Positions 16,244-25,780 of a stretch of 63,152 bases of DNA are shown piece by piece. Within the stretch, counting starts at the first letter, position 1; each line of letters begins with the position of its first letter. The position numbers and the translations under genes were made by a program. The DNA is from Lachnospiraceae bacterium. Its GTDB lineage: Bacteria > Bacillota > Clostridia > Lachnospirales > Lachnospiraceae. The notes beneath the pieces were generated by a model. It did not search any database and was not told the origin of the DNA. It saw only the letters and a program-made list of their open reading frames with translations. The DNA lies in the NCBI GenBank assembly GCA_910576125.1, contig CAJTHM010000028.1, positions 1 to 63,152 on the forward strand, in the 5' to 3' direction.

Positions 16244-17515
16244 ATGAAAATCGACAGCATATGCGTACAGGGCGGTTACACGCCGGGAAACGGGGAGCCT
16301 CGCCAGATACCGATTATCCAGAGCACTACCTTTAAATATGATACCAGCGAAGAGATGGGGAAGCTCTTCGATTTAGAGGTCAGCGGTTATTTCTACACCA
16401 GACTGCAGAACCCTACAAACGACCATGTGGCGGCGAAGATTGCCCAGTTGGAGGGCGGTACGGCAGGAATGCTGACCAGCAGCGGGCAGGCCGCAAATTT
16501 CTATGCGCTTTTTAATATATGCAGCTGCGGGGATCATATTGTTTCCTCCAGCACCATTTACGGCGGCACTTTCAACCTGATATCCGTCACCATGAAAAAA
16601 ATGGGCATTGATGTGACATTTGTGAGCCCGGATGCCACAGAGGAGGAATTGAACAAGGCTTTTCGGGAGAATACTAAAGCTGTGTTCGGCGAGACCATCG
16701 CGAATCCTGCCCTGACCGTACTGGATATCGAGAAGTTCGCCAGATGCGCCCATGCCCACGGCGTGCCCCTGATTATAGACAATACCTTTGCCACCCCTGT
16801 CAACTGCCGGCCTTTCGAGTGGGGCGCGGACATCGTGACCCATTCCACCACGAAGTACATGGACGGCCACGGCGCTGCGTTAGGCGGTGCCATCGTGGAC
16901 AGCGGCAAATTCGACTGGATGGCCCATGCGGACAAATATCCCGGACTCTGCACGCCGGATGACAGCTACCATGGCATCACTTACGCGGAGAAGTTCGGCA
17001 AAGAGGGCGCTTTCATCACGAAATGTACCGCGCAGCTGATGCGGGATTTCGGCTCCGTCCAGAGCCCCCAGAACGCCTTTATCCTGAATCTGGGCCTGGA
17101 AAGCCTGCATGTGCGCGTGAAGCGCCACTGTGAGAACGGCCTGGCGGTGGCGGAATTTTTATCCAACCATCCGGAGGTTGCTTATGTCAACTATTGCGGC
17201 CTGCCGGGCGATAAGTATTATCCCCTGGCGCAGAAATATCTGCCGGAGGGCAGCTGCGGCGTAGTCTCCTTTGGCTTGAAGGGAGGCAGGGAGGCGGCCG
17301 GCTGCTTCATGAAGAAACTGAAGATCGCGGCAATCGAGACCCATGTGGCGGATGCCCGCACCTGCTGCCTGAATCCGGCTTCCAGCACCCATCGCCAGAT
17401 GACGGACGAGCAGCTGAAAGAGGCAGGCGTGCCCGCGGAGCTGATTCGCATCAGCTGCGGAATCGAGGACAAGGAAGATCTGATTGCGGATATCGCCCAG
17501 GCGCTGGAGAACTGA
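16244..17515 (+). CDS. metY: O-acetylhomoserine sulfhydrylase / aminocarboxypropyltransferase
   Basis: A 423-residue PLP enzyme of the Cys/Met metabolism family. It joins O-acetyl-homoserine (or serine) with sulfide or a thiol to give homocysteine (or cysteine). The PLP lysine is Lys204 in THSTTKYMDGHG; the SSGQAANFYAL and IDNTFATPVNCRPFEWGAD segments match MetY rather than MetB. An AGGAGGA site lies 8 bases before the ATG. It has a strong promoter of its own. Confidence 0.93.
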   Translation: MKIDSICVQGGYTPGNGEPRQIPIIQSTTFKYDTSEEMGKLFDLEVSGYFYTRLQNPTNDHVAAKIAQLEGGTAGMLTSSGQAANFYALFNICSCGDHIVSSSTIYGGTFNLISVTMKKMGIDVTFVSPDATEEELNKAFRENTKAVFGETIANPALTVLDIEKFARCAHAHGVPLIIDNTFATPVNCRPFEWGADIVTHSTTKYMDGHGAALGGAIVDSGKFDWMAHADKYPGLCTPDDSYHGITYAEKFGKEGAFITKCTAQLMRDFGSVQSPQNAFILNLGLESLHVRVKRHCENGLAVAEFLSNHPEVAYVNYCGLPGDKYYPLAQKYLPEGSCGVVSFGLKGGREAAGCFMKKLKIAAIETHVADARTCCLNPASSTHRQMTDEQLKEAGVPAELIRISCGIEDKEDLIADIAQALEN

Positions 17516-17581
17516 GCCGATTTCCATATTTTGACGAAACGGTGTGTACGATATGCGTAAGAGGGGCAGGAGGTGGCATGC

Positions 17582-17929
17582 TTGACAGTGTGGAACAGGA
17601 GAGAAAATGCGGAGTGCAGGGAATTCGAGAAGCTGATTCCCGGCTTTATCGGGAGGAAGCTGGACTTCCCAACCCTGAAGCGGTTCTATGAGCACAGGGA
17701 GTCCTGTGAGGAGTGTAAAGAGGAACTGGACATCCGGTTCCTCGTGTCGGAGGGCATGCAGCGCCTGGAGGACGGCAATGCTTTCGACCTGCAGTCCGAG
17801 CTGAGAGAGCGCCTGGACGAGACCAGGCGGAAAATCAAGGTAAACTGTGCTTTCCTGTATGCGGGAATCGCCATGGAGCTTGTGGCCGCGTGCCTGCTTG
17901 TCAGCGCGTTCGTTTGGATTTTGCTGTGA
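17582..17929 (+). CDS. Small zinc-finger (zf-HC2-like) membrane protein
   Basis: A protein of about 115 residues. Near the N-terminus it has C-x(3)-E...H-x(3)-C-x(2)-C (CREFEKLIPG and HRESCEECKEEL), the layout of the anti-sigma zinc-finger family, and it ends with one membrane helix (about 90-113). Such proteins often hold ECF sigma factors at the membrane, but no sigma factor gene is adjacent, so the role is open. A TTG at 17582 is preferred because AGGAGG lies 7 bases upstream; an in-frame GTG at 17573 overlaps that site. Confidence 0.7.
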   Translation: MTVWNRRENAECREFEKLIPGFIGRKLDFPTLKRFYEHRESCEECKEELDIRFLVSEGMQRLEDGNAFDLQSELRERLDETRRKIKVNCAFLYAGIAMELVAACLLVSAFVWILL

Positions 17930-18018
17930 TATTTTGGAATATGGTACTGCATGTTAGTGAAAATTGCAGTAAACTGCAACGAAAGAGCGCCAGCCATATA
18001 TGCCTGCTTTGGGCAGAT

Positions 18019-18047
18019 TTGTAAATTCTGGCGGTCTTGAGTATAAT
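18019..18047 (+). promoter_or_regulatory. Promoter of polA
   Basis: TTGTAA, a 17-base spacer and TATAAT. The start point would be near 18054, which rules out an in-frame start codon at 18037 and supports translation from 18067. A small perfect palindrome, TTGCAG-TAAA-CTGCAA, lies upstream at 17964-17979. Confidence 0.75.
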
Positions 18048-18066
18048 TCGGAGAGGCGGAAATGTG

Positions 18067-20763
18067 ATGGAGAAGGGCGGAAAGCTTGTACTGATAGACG
18101 GACATAGCATTTTGAACAGGGCCTTTTACGGGGTGCCGGACCTGACGAATGCGGAGGGGCTGCACACAAATGCTATATACGGTTTCTTGAATATTATGTT
18201 TCGGATTTTAGAAGAGGAGAAACCGGATTTCCTTGCGGTGGCGTTCGATGTGCATGCGCCTACATTCCGCCATGAGATGTACGAGGCATATAAGGGCACC
18301 AGGAAACCCATGCCGGAAGAGCTGCGGCAGCAGGTGCCTGTGATGAAGGATGTGCTGAAGGCCATGGGCGTGACCATCGTGGAGCATGCGGGGCTGGAGG
18401 CGGACGATATTCTGGGAACGCTGGCAAAGAAAGCGCAGGCACAGGGGCTGGAGGTGTCTCTTTTGTCCGGCGACAGGGACCTGCTGCAGATTGCGGATAA
18501 GCATATCAAAATCAGAATCCCCAAGACCAAGATGGGGAAGACGGAAGTGGAGGATTATTATCCGGAGGATGTGCAGGCCGCCTTTCAGGTGACGCCTCTC
18601 CAGTTCATAGATTTGAAGGCTCTGATGGGTGACAGTTCGGACAATGTGCCGGGAGTGCCCAAGGTAGGGCAGAAGACTGCCACGGAACTGATGGTGCAGT
18701 ACGGCTCCATGGAAAATATTTATGCCCATGTGGAGGAAATATCCAAGAAGAGCATCCGGGAATCCCTGATGGCGAACAGAGAGCTGGCGGATCTGAGCAA
18801 AGCGCTGGTCACCATCAGGACGGACAGCGATGTGTCCATTGATTATGAGGCTTCCAGGGCGGAGGGCTTCTATACGGAAGAGGTCTATGAGCTGTTCAAG
18901 GAACTGGAATTCAGGAATATGCTCAGCCGCTTCGACGAGGAGAAGAAAGACGACAATAGCGTCATCTCCGGCACTTTCCAGAGGATGGAGAGTCTTAAGG
19001 CATTTTTGGGAAAAATAGAGAAGATAAAGGACGGCCGGCGCGCAGGCTTATATCTGGCTGCGGAGGGGGACGTTCTCCTGGCCGCTGCGGCATCCGTGGG
19101 GGAAGAGACATATTTTTATGCGTTTCCGGCGGAGGAAAATATGCAGCTTTCTTTCTTTGCGGAGTATGAGGAGAAGCAAAAGGAAGACGAGGATGCCGCC
19201 GTCTGCGCGGAGGGGCTGAAGGCGCTGTCTGCCAGAGCGCGGATCGCGGCATTTGACATCAAGAGGCTGTACCCATACCTGGAACAGGATACTACTGAAC
19301 GTTATTTCGATATCCTGATTGGAGCCTATCTGCTGAATCCCCTGAAAAGCGACTATGCGCTGGAAACCATTGCCGCCGAGCATCTGAACCTGCAGATTCC
19401 CGGCTGGGCGGAATGTTTCGGCAAGCAGAAGAGCAGGGACGCGGCGCAGGCGCAGCCGGATAAGTTCGCGGAGTACTGTTGTTACGGGGCCTATGTGTCG
19501 TATCAGGCGGCAGATGTGCTGGAGAGAAAACTGGCGGATGCCGGCATGGAGACACTCATGCGGGAGATGGAGATGCCGCTGTCTCTGGTGCTGTACGATA
19601 TGGAGCGCGAGGGCGTGGAGGTGCGCAGGGAAGAGCTGAAAGCTTACGGCGACGCGCTGGTGGAGCGGATTCAGGATCTGGAACGGTCCATCCACGCACA
19701 GGCCGGAGCGGAGTTCAATATCAATTCCCCCAAACAGCTGGGAGAGGTTCTGTTCGATACCATGAAGCTTCCCGGCGGCAAGAAGACCAAAACCGGGTAT
19801 TCCACAGCGGCGGACGTGCTGGAGAAGCTTTCGGAGGAGGCTCCCATTGTCAGGGACATTCTGGAGTACAGGCAGCTGACCAAGCTAAAATCCACCTATG
19901 CGGACGGCCTTGCTGTCTATATCGGTGAGGACAGAAGAATCCATACCAATTTCAACCAGACCATCACGGCCACGGGGCGCATCAGCTCCACGGAGCCGAA
20001 CCTGCAGAACATTCCCATGCGCATGGAGCTGGGCAGGCGCATCCGAAAGGTGTTCGTGCCCAGGGAGGGCTGCGAGTTCATGGATGCGGACTACTCCCAG
20101 ATTGAACTGCGCGTGCTGGCCCATATGTCGGGGGACGGGCAGCTGATAGAGGCCTACCATATGGATCAGGACATCCACAGAATCACGGCGGCAAAGGTGT
20201 TCCATACGCATCCCGGGGAGGTCACGGATCTCCAGCGCCGCAACGCCAAGGCCGTGAACTTCGGCATTGTGTACGGCATCAGCTCCTTTGGCCTGAGCCA
20301 GGATCTGAGCATCAGCAAGAAAGAGGCGGCGGATTATATCGAACAGTATTTCGCCACCTATCCGGGGGTCAAGACATTCCTGGACAATCTGGTCAGTGAG
20401 GCGAAAGAAAAGGGGTATGTCACCACGATGTTCGGCAGGAGGAGGCCCGTTCCGGAACTGACATCCTCGAATTTCATGCAGCGTTCCTTTGGAGAGAGGG
20501 TGGCCATGAATTCGCCCATACAGGGCACGGCGGCGGACATCATCAAGATTGCCATGATACGGGTCTGGAAAGCGCTGCGGGAGAGCGGCCTGAAGTCCAG
20601 ATTGATTCTGCAGGTCCACGATGAGCTGGTCATAGAGACCTGCCGGGAGGAAGAGGAACAGGTAAGGCAGATACTCCTGACGAACATGCGGGAGGCAGCG
20701 GACCTGGCGGTAGCGCTGGAGGTGGATCTGCATACCGGGGACAACTGGTATGAGGCAAAGTGA
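18067..20763 (+). CDS. polA: DNA polymerase I
   Basis: An 898-residue family A polymerase. The 5' nuclease domain (about 1-290) has LIDGHSILNRAF, FDVHAPTFRHEMYEAYKGTR and the DSSDNVPGVPKVG helix-hairpin-helix. The middle 3'-5' exonuclease-like domain (about 310-490) lacks the DxE of motif I (LYLAAEGD in its place), so proofreading is very probably absent, as in many Firmicutes. The polymerase domain (about 500-898) has motif A DYSQIELRVLAHMSGD, the O helix RRNAKAVNFGIVYG and motif C QVHDELVIE, all intact. It acts in Okazaki fragment maturation and repair. coaE follows after about 165 bases. Confidence 0.96.
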   Translation: MEKGGKLVLIDGHSILNRAFYGVPDLTNAEGLHTNAIYGFLNIMFRILEEEKPDFLAVAFDVHAPTFRHEMYEAYKGTRKPMPEELRQQVPVMKDVLKAMGVTIVEHAGLEADDILGTLAKKAQAQGLEVSLLSGDRDLLQIADKHIKIRIPKTKMGKTEVEDYYPEDVQAAFQVTPLQFIDLKALMGDSSDNVPGVPKVGQKTATELMVQYGSMENIYAHVEEISKKSIRESLMANRELADLSKALVTIRTDSDVSIDYEASRAEGFYTEEVYELFKELEFRNMLSRFDEEKKDDNSVISGTFQRMESLKAFLGKIEKIKDGRRAGLYLAAEGDVLLAAAASVGEETYFYAFPAEENMQLSFFAEYEEKQKEDEDAAVCAEGLKALSARARIAAFDIKRLYPYLEQDTTERYFDILIGAYLLNPLKSDYALETIAAEHLNLQIPGWAECFGKQKSRDAAQAQPDKFAEYCCYGAYVSYQAADVLERKLADAGMETLMREMEMPLSLVLYDMEREGVEVRREELKAYGDALVERIQDLERSIHAQAGAEFNINSPKQLGEVLFDTMKLPGGKKTKTGYSTAADVLEKLSEEAPIVRDILEYRQLTKLKSTYADGLAVYIGEDRRIHTNFNQTITATGRISSTEPNLQNIPMRMELGRRIRKVFVPREGCEFMDADYSQIELRVLAHMSGDGQLIEAYHMDQDIHRITAAKVFHTHPGEVTDLQRRNAKAVNFGIVYGISSFGLSQDLSISKKEAADYIEQYFATYPGVKTFLDNLVSEAKEKGYVTTMFGRRRPVPELTSSNFMQRSFGERVAMNSPIQGTAADIIKIAMIRVWKALRESGLKSRLILQVHDELVIETCREEEEQVRQILLTNMREAADLAVALEVDLHTGDNWYEAK

Positions 20764-20929
20764 TGGAGCGGGACAGACAAAAACGGAAAAGCCCATCGGA
20801 AAGACAGCGCGGCGGATTATATGGCGAAAGGGAGCAAAATCCAGCGGGCACCGTACGGATCGGGCTGCGGTTGCGTGATGGAAAAGGCCGGCAGGAAAAC
20901 AGGAGGCGGCACTGGACAGGAGGGCGTAA

Positions 20930-21535
20930 ATGCGTTTCATAGGAATTACGGGAGGCGTCGGTGCCGGAAAATCCGAGATATTGAATTATATCCGAAAGCG
21001 CTATCCGTGTGAAATCTATCTGGCGGACGAGGTGGCGCATCTGGTGAAGCAGCCGGGGACAGAATGCTATGACGCCCTGGTGGAGCTGCTGGGGCAGGAT
21101 GTGACGGACGAAAGCGGGCAGATTGACAAGGCAGCCATGGCGGACAGGATTTTTGCGAATCCTGCGCTTTTGGAACAGGTAAACGGCATCATCCATCCGG
21201 CGGTCAGGAAATTCCTTCTGGAGCGGCTGGCGGAGGCGAAAACGGCGGAGGAGACAGAGCTGTTTTTCGTGGAGGCGGCGCTCCTGATTGAAGGAGGATA
21301 TCTTGCGCTGGTGGACGAGATGTGGTATATTTATGCGGATGAGGCTGTCAGGAGAAAAAGGCTCCGGGCCTCCAGGGGCTACAGCGAGGAGAAAATCGCG
21401 CGGATTATGTCCAGTCAGTTGACGGAAGAGCAGTTTCGGGAAAACTGTGACTACATAATAGACAACAGCGGTGATTTTGCCGAAAGCTGCCGACAGATTG
21501 ATGAAAGGCTGTCCGGGACAGCTAAAAGACATTAA
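20930..21535 (+). CDS. coaE: Dephospho-CoA kinase
   Basis: A 201-residue P-loop kinase that adds the 3' phosphate to dephospho-CoA, the last step of CoA synthesis. The P-loop GITGGVGAGKS is at residues 5-15, LADEVAH near 31-37 is the substrate-binding Asp segment, and VEAALLIEGG and RRKRLRASRG match the lid region. Placement after polA is a common Firmicutes arrangement. The sequence between polA and this gene shows no terminator. Confidence 0.95.
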   Translation: MRFIGITGGVGAGKSEILNYIRKRYPCEIYLADEVAHLVKQPGTECYDALVELLGQDVTDESGQIDKAAMADRIFANPALLEQVNGIIHPAVRKFLLERLAEAKTAEETELFFVEAALLIEGGYLALVDEMWYIYADEAVRRKRLRASRGYSEEKIARIMSSQLTEEQFRENCDYIIDNSGDFAESCRQIDERLSGTAKRH

Positions 21536-21556
21536 GAAGGATGGAATCAGACGAAA

Positions 21557-22354
21557 ATGAGATTATGCAGCATCGCAAGCGGAAGCAGCGGAAACTGTAT
21601 CTATGTGGGATCGGAGGCCGCCCATCTGCTTGTGGACGTAGGGATAAGCGGCAGGAAGACGGAGGCGGGCTTAAAGGAACTGGATCTCTCGGGAAATGAT
21701 ATAGACGGAATTTTGATAACGCATGAACATGCGGACCATATACAGGGCCTTGGCGTCATCGCAAGGAAGTATGGGATACCTGTTTATGCCACGGCGGGCA
21801 CTATAGCGGCCATGAGGAACTGTTCGGGGCTGGGCAATGTGGACCAGGGGCTGTTCCATGAGGTGCGGGAGGACCAGAAATTCATCATAAAGGATCTGAC
21901 CATCAATCCCATGCGGATTTCCCATGACGCCGCGCAGCCGGTGGGCTATCGAATCGCCTATGGCAGCAGGCGGGTGGCTGTCTGTACGGATCTGGGAGTA
22001 TATAATGACTATACGGTGGAATGCCTTAAAGGAATGGACGCGCTGCTTTTGGAGGCGAACCATGATGTGAACATGCTCCAGGTAGGGCCTTATCCCTATT
22101 ATCTGAAGCAGCGGATTCTGGGGGAGCGGGGGCATCTGTCCAATGAGAATACGGGCAGGCTCCTGTGCCGTATTCTGCATGACGGGCTGAAAAGCATCCT
22201 GTTGGGCCATCTGAGCAAGGAGAACAATCTGCCGGAACTGGCCTATGAGTCCGTGCGGATGGAGATCAACATGGGCGACACCCCCTATAAGGCAGGGGAT
22301 TTCGATATTCGGGTGGCGCGGCGCAGTGAGGTGACGCCGGCACTCTTAGTGTGA
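21557..22354 (+). CDS. walJ: MBL-fold metallohydrolase, WalJ/YycJ type
   Basis: A 265-residue metallo-beta-lactamase-fold protein. LCSIASGSSGNC at the N-terminus and the metal motif THEHADHIQGL (near 54-64) are typical of WalJ/YycJ, as are SHDAAQPVGY, CTDLG and LLEANHD. WalJ is a 5'-3' DNA exonuclease linked to replication and cell-wall control in Firmicutes. Unlike in Bacillus it is not next to walRK here but downstream of polA-coaE, 21 bases after coaE, so probably in the same transcript. Confidence 0.88.
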   Translation: MRLCSIASGSSGNCIYVGSEAAHLLVDVGISGRKTEAGLKELDLSGNDIDGILITHEHADHIQGLGVIARKYGIPVYATAGTIAAMRNCSGLGNVDQGLFHEVREDQKFIIKDLTINPMRISHDAAQPVGYRIAYGSRRVAVCTDLGVYNDYTVECLKGMDALLLEANHDVNMLQVGPYPYYLKQRILGERGHLSNENTGRLLCRILHDGLKSILLGHLSKENNLPELAYESVRMEINMGDTPYKAGDFDIRVARRSEVTPALLV

Positions 22355-22387
22355 GAAGAAGTTCTAAGGCCGTAAGGTACACGGCTG

Positions 22388-22420
22388 GGATTGCAGGCGA
22401 ATAAATTCGCGCTGCAATCC
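22388..22420. other. Strong intergenic hairpin
   Basis: GGATTGCAG-GCGAA pairs with TTCGC-GCTGCAATCC around TAAA with a single bulged base. No T run follows, so it is not a classical terminator. A smaller GCCGT...ACGGC stem sits just upstream at about 22371-22385. It lies between walJ and the ACT-domain gene and may be an RNA processing site, attenuator or dispersed palindromic element. Confidence 0.6.
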
Positions 22421-22528
22421 ATCTCAAACTTGCACCAGCTCTCTTATTACAGGATGCTGTCGGATGGCAATGGCGGGAACAGTTAAGTGAATCTGGATGC
22501 GTTAGGAGCGCATGGAACGGAGGGATAT

Positions 22529-22801
22529 ATGAAAAGGACGATTATTACAGTTGTAGGAAAGGACACTATCGGTATTATCGCTAAGGTTTGCACTTATCTG
22601 GCTGAGAATGGGATCAACATTCTGGATATTTCTCAGACTATTGTGCAGGGATATTTTAATATGATGATGATTGTGGATACCAGCACCACGTCGAAGCCGT
22701 TCGGGGATATGGCGGATGAGATGATGGCTCTGGGGGAGAAGACCGGGGTGCAGATTAAGTGCCAGAAAGAAGAGATATTCGATAAAATGCATAGAATTTA
22801 A
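22529..22801 (+). CDS. ACT domain protein, UPF0237 family
   Basis: A 90-residue protein that is essentially one ACT domain: VVGKDTIGIIAKVCTYLAENGINILDISQ is the family hallmark (given here in part: KDTIGIIAKVC and NGINILDISQ). ACT domains bind amino acids and regulate partner proteins. The ATG at 22529 has GGAGGG upstream. It lies 63 bases before the PFL gene, a pairing that is widely conserved, so the two probably act together; the ligand is unknown. Confidence 0.92.
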   Translation: MKRTIITVVGKDTIGIIAKVCTYLAENGINILDISQTIVQGYFNMMMIVDTSTTSKPFGDMADEMMALGEKTGVQIKCQKEEIFDKMHRI

Positions 22802-22864
22802 CGGGGGAATGTGTTTCGGAAAGGCCGTTAGACGGCAGTTCGGTGTCGGGCATGGAGGATGACT

Positions 22865-24229
22865 ATGATAAACATATATGAAGTGGCAGAGACCAACAAG
22901 ATGATTACAGAGGAGAACCTGGACGTGCGCACTATCACGCTGGGCATCAGCCTGTTGGACTGCATTGATTCCGATTTACAGAGGCTGAATGAAAAAATCT
23001 ATACAAAAATATATGAGGCCGCTAAGGATTTGGTGAAGACCGGGGAAGAGATTTCCAGGGAATTCGGCATTCCCATCGTCAACAAGAGGATATCCGTGAC
23101 TCCGATTGCCCTGATAGGCGGCTCTGCCTGTAAGACGACGGAGGATTTCGCCTCTGTGGCGAAGACCCTGGACAGGGTGGCCAAAGAAGTCGGGGTGAAC
23201 TTCATCGGCGGCTATTCCGCGCTGGTGAGCAAGGGAATGACGGCGGCGGACGAGCTGCTGATTCGCTCTATCCCGCAGGCCCTTTCTGCCACAGAGCGCG
23301 TATGCTCCTCCGTGAATCTGGGCTCTACCAGGACTGGCATCAATATGGACGCCGTGAGGCTCATGGGAGAAATCATCAAATCCACCGCGGAGCATACCAG
23401 AGAGGACGACTCTCTGGGCTGCGCAAAGTTAGTGGTATTCTGTAATGCACCAGACGATAATCCGTTTATGGCAGGCGCGTTCCACGGCGTCACGGAGGCG
23501 GATAAGGTCATTAACGTAGGAGTCAGCGGCCCCGGCGTGGTGAAGACCGCCCTGGAGAAAGTGCGGGGCGAAAACTTCGAGGTGCTCTGCGAGACGATAA
23601 AAAAGACGGCCTTTAAGGTGACGAGAGTGGGACAGCTGGTGGCCCAGGAGGCTTCGGCGATGCTGGATGTGCCTTTTGGAATCGTGGATCTGTCTCTGGC
23701 GCCTACGCCGGCTATCGGCGACAGCGTGGCGGATATCTTATGTGAAATGGGTCTGGAATATGCGGGCGCTCCCGGCACTACGGCGGCGCTGGCGCTTTTG
23801 AACGATCAGGTGAAGAAAGGAGGCGTGATGGCTTCCTCCTATGTGGGGGGCTTAAGCGGCGCGTTCATCCCGGTCAGCGAGGATCAGGGGATGATTAATG
23901 CGGTGCAGGCGGGGGCCCTGACGCTGGAGAAGCTGGAGGCCATGACCTGCGTCTGTTCCGTGGGCCTGGACATGATTGCCATTCCCGGAGACACGAAAGC
24001 GCCCACCATATCCGGCATCATCGCGGATGAGATGGCCATCGGCATGGTGAACCAGAAGACCACCGCCGTCCGCATCATCCCTGTCGTCGGCAAAGGAGTG
24101 GGGGAGACCGTGGAATTCGGAGGCTTGTTGGGCTATGCGCCCATCATGCCGGTGAATCAGTTCGGCTGCGAGGCGTTCGTCAACCGGGGCGGAAGGATTC
24201 CGGCACCGATACACAGTTTCAAGAACTGA
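22865..24229 (+). CDS. PFL family protein (UPF0210 / DUF711)
   Basis: A 454-residue protein of the UPF0210 family, related in fold to pyruvate formate-lyase but without radical chemistry that can be seen here. Typical segments are LGISLLDCIDSD, PIALIGGSA, SVNLGSTRTGINMDAV and VEFGGLLGYAPIMPVN. Its function is not established. Of two ATGs, the one at 22865 is preferred because GGAGG ends right against the ATG at 22859. It forms a pair with the ACT gene upstream. Confidence 0.92.
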   Translation: MINIYEVAETNKMITEENLDVRTITLGISLLDCIDSDLQRLNEKIYTKIYEAAKDLVKTGEEISREFGIPIVNKRISVTPIALIGGSACKTTEDFASVAKTLDRVAKEVGVNFIGGYSALVSKGMTAADELLIRSIPQALSATERVCSSVNLGSTRTGINMDAVRLMGEIIKSTAEHTREDDSLGCAKLVVFCNAPDDNPFMAGAFHGVTEADKVINVGVSGPGVVKTALEKVRGENFEVLCETIKKTAFKVTRVGQLVAQEASAMLDVPFGIVDLSLAPTPAIGDSVADILCEMGLEYAGAPGTTAALALLNDQVKKGGVMASSYVGGLSGAFIPVSEDQGMINAVQAGALTLEKLEAMTCVCSVGLDMIAIPGDTKAPTISGIIADEMAIGMVNQKTTAVRIIPVVGKGVGETVEFGGLLGYAPIMPVNQFGCEAFVNRGGRIPAPIHSFKN

Positions 24230-24264
24230 AACAGAACAGATTCCTGTTCCGCTGTACAGTTTCC

Positions 24265-24298
24265 AAACCGGGCAGGTGACCTGGCCTGGAATCGGTTT
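24265..24298. terminator. Hairpin between convergent PFL and tmcAL genes
   Basis: AAACCG pairs with CGGTTT and the inside GGCAGGT pairs with CCTGGCC. It overlaps the stop codon of tmcAL and probably acts as a weak terminator for one or both directions. A second small stem, GAACAG-ATTC-CTGTTC, lies at 24234-24249. Confidence 0.45.
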
Positions 24299-25580
24299 AT
24301 AGAATAATGGGTGATGCGGAAATTTCGTTCAGGGGAGGACGCCTGCTGTCAGCCCGCGCGATTTCCCTGTAAAGCCTGCTGGCAAAGATATCCAGTTCCA
24401 AAAGCCTGTTCGCTTCGGCGGACAGGCTTTTTCGCGCGTCGGGCACGCTTGTCACCAGGGGGATGGCGGTGTGCTCTTTGACCGCGCTAAGCAGAGGCGC
24501 CGCGGAACGCCTGAAACCCAGCACCCGCGCATAGGGAGCATAATCCAGTTTTTTCCCAAGTTCCATATCATCCTTTTTAATACCGAGCAAAATGTGCAGC
24601 AGGCATCTGCTGATTCTGGAGTAGGTCATATTTTTCGTCTTGAGCATATCGCAGAAGTCTTCAAAGCTGGTGTAGAATCTCAGCTGATTTCTGATTCGGT
24701 CCGAAAGCTCAGGGGACATATCAAGATATTTCTCATAGCCCGCGGTTTTCTCCGGCAATTCTTCCATCATCAGCCTATAATACAGGATGGATGAAAAATC
24801 GTCAGGACGCAGAGGCTTTTGCGCATTCAGATAGTCCGCGAGAACCGCGGAAGCCTCCGGAGGCATATGCGCCGCCAGCTGCTCCAGGCTTTCCCCCTGA
24901 TACATAGCCTGGCGAAGAGCAAGGGCAGAACAGGCATTTTCCGGAGACGGAATATCTTCCGGCAGCCCGGCATCATGGTAGTCTGCCCCCAGCCGCCTGA
25001 CTGTGACAGGCAGGACTGCGCTGTTTCGCCTGCGAAGAGCGCGGATATACTCGATGCCCAGTATATTGTTGGGCGAAGAGACGAGGCTTTCAAAGTCTCC
25101 GGGCAGATTGGGATGTGTGTCAGGATGCGCCAAGGCTTTCAGGGCCTGTGCCCTGGCAGCGGGATAAGCGCAGCCCTGTCTGAGGGATGCTTTCAGCGCG
25201 GCGCTGTACCCGGGCGGTTCCTCCGAGAGAATCTCCGCGATTTCCCCCAAAGCTTCCGCATCGCCGCACTCGCTGCCGAAGCATAGATGGGTGACGACTC
25301 CTAAGCGGTCCAACAACGCCGCCGCGCCTGCGGCGAAAAATTCCGCGCTGGCCGTGGCGTACAGAACTGGAAGTTCCAGAACCAGATCCGTTCCGCAGCG
25401 CAGCGCAGCCTCCGTCCGTGCCCTCTTGTCCGCCAGTGCGGGAGCGCCGCGCTGGACGAAATCCCCGCTCATGACCACGACGGTGTAGTCGCATTCTGTG
25501 AGACGCGCCGATTCCTGGAGCTGATAGAGATGGCCATTGTGGAACGGATTGTATTCGGCGATAATGCCATTCACTTTCAT
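24297..25580 (-). CDS. tmcAL: tRNA(Met) cytidine acetate ligase (YlbM)
   Basis: A 427-residue nucleotidyltransferase-fold protein. It begins with GIIAEYNPFHNGHLYQL, the HxGH ATP-binding motif, followed by VVMSGDFVQRGAPA. TmcAL uses ATP and acetate to make N4-acetylcytidine at the wobble position of elongator tRNA(Met). The start at 25580 is set by AGGAGG 6 to 11 bases upstream and by the family's N-terminus; longer in-frame extensions lack support. It is the only substantial minus-strand gene in the first half of the window. The acetate link to the neighbouring divergent pta-ackA is suggestive only. Confidence 0.93.
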   Translation of the reverse strand: MKVNGIIAEYNPFHNGHLYQLQESARLTECDYTVVVMSGDFVQRGAPALADKRARTEAALRCGTDLVLELPVLYATASAEFFAAGAAALLDRLGVVTHLCFGSECGDAEALGEIAEILSEEPPGYSAALKASLRQGCAYPAARAQALKALAHPDTHPNLPGDFESLVSSPNNILGIEYIRALRRRNSAVLPVTVRRLGADYHDAGLPEDIPSPENACSALALRQAMYQGESLEQLAAHMPPEASAVLADYLNAQKPLRPDDFSSILYYRLMMEELPEKTAGYEKYLDMSPELSDRIRNQLRFYTSFEDFCDMLKTKNMTYSRISRCLLHILLGIKKDDMELGKKLDYAPYARVLGFRRSAAPLLSAVKEHTAIPLVTSVPDARKSLSAEANRLLELDIFASRLYREIARADSRRPPLNEISASPIIL

Positions 25581-25751
25581 AAAAAGCCTCCTGAAAGCGG
25601 ATAAACGAAATTCCGCATAAAAATATAAAATGACAATGTGAAAAAAATAACATACTTGAAAGCGTTTACATTTGCGCAACCATGGGGTGTTGACAGGAAA
25701 CGCCGCAAAGCGCGTGTATCGGAAAATATACAATTAATCGAATATTTATGC

Positions 25752-25780
25752 TTGTACATTGTTTCCTTTTTTAGTATAAT
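25752..25780 (+). promoter_or_regulatory. Promoter of pta-ackA
   Basis: TTGTAC, a 17-base spacer and a perfect TATAAT. It lies in the 317-base divergent gap between tmcAL and pta; the rest of this gap holds no gene, and no clear minus-strand promoter was found. Confidence 0.82.

Noticed and set aside
24471..25488. Long open frames on the + strand across the tmcAL gene.
   Set aside because: They are shadows of the minus-strand tmcAL gene, have no ribosome site and no family resemblance.
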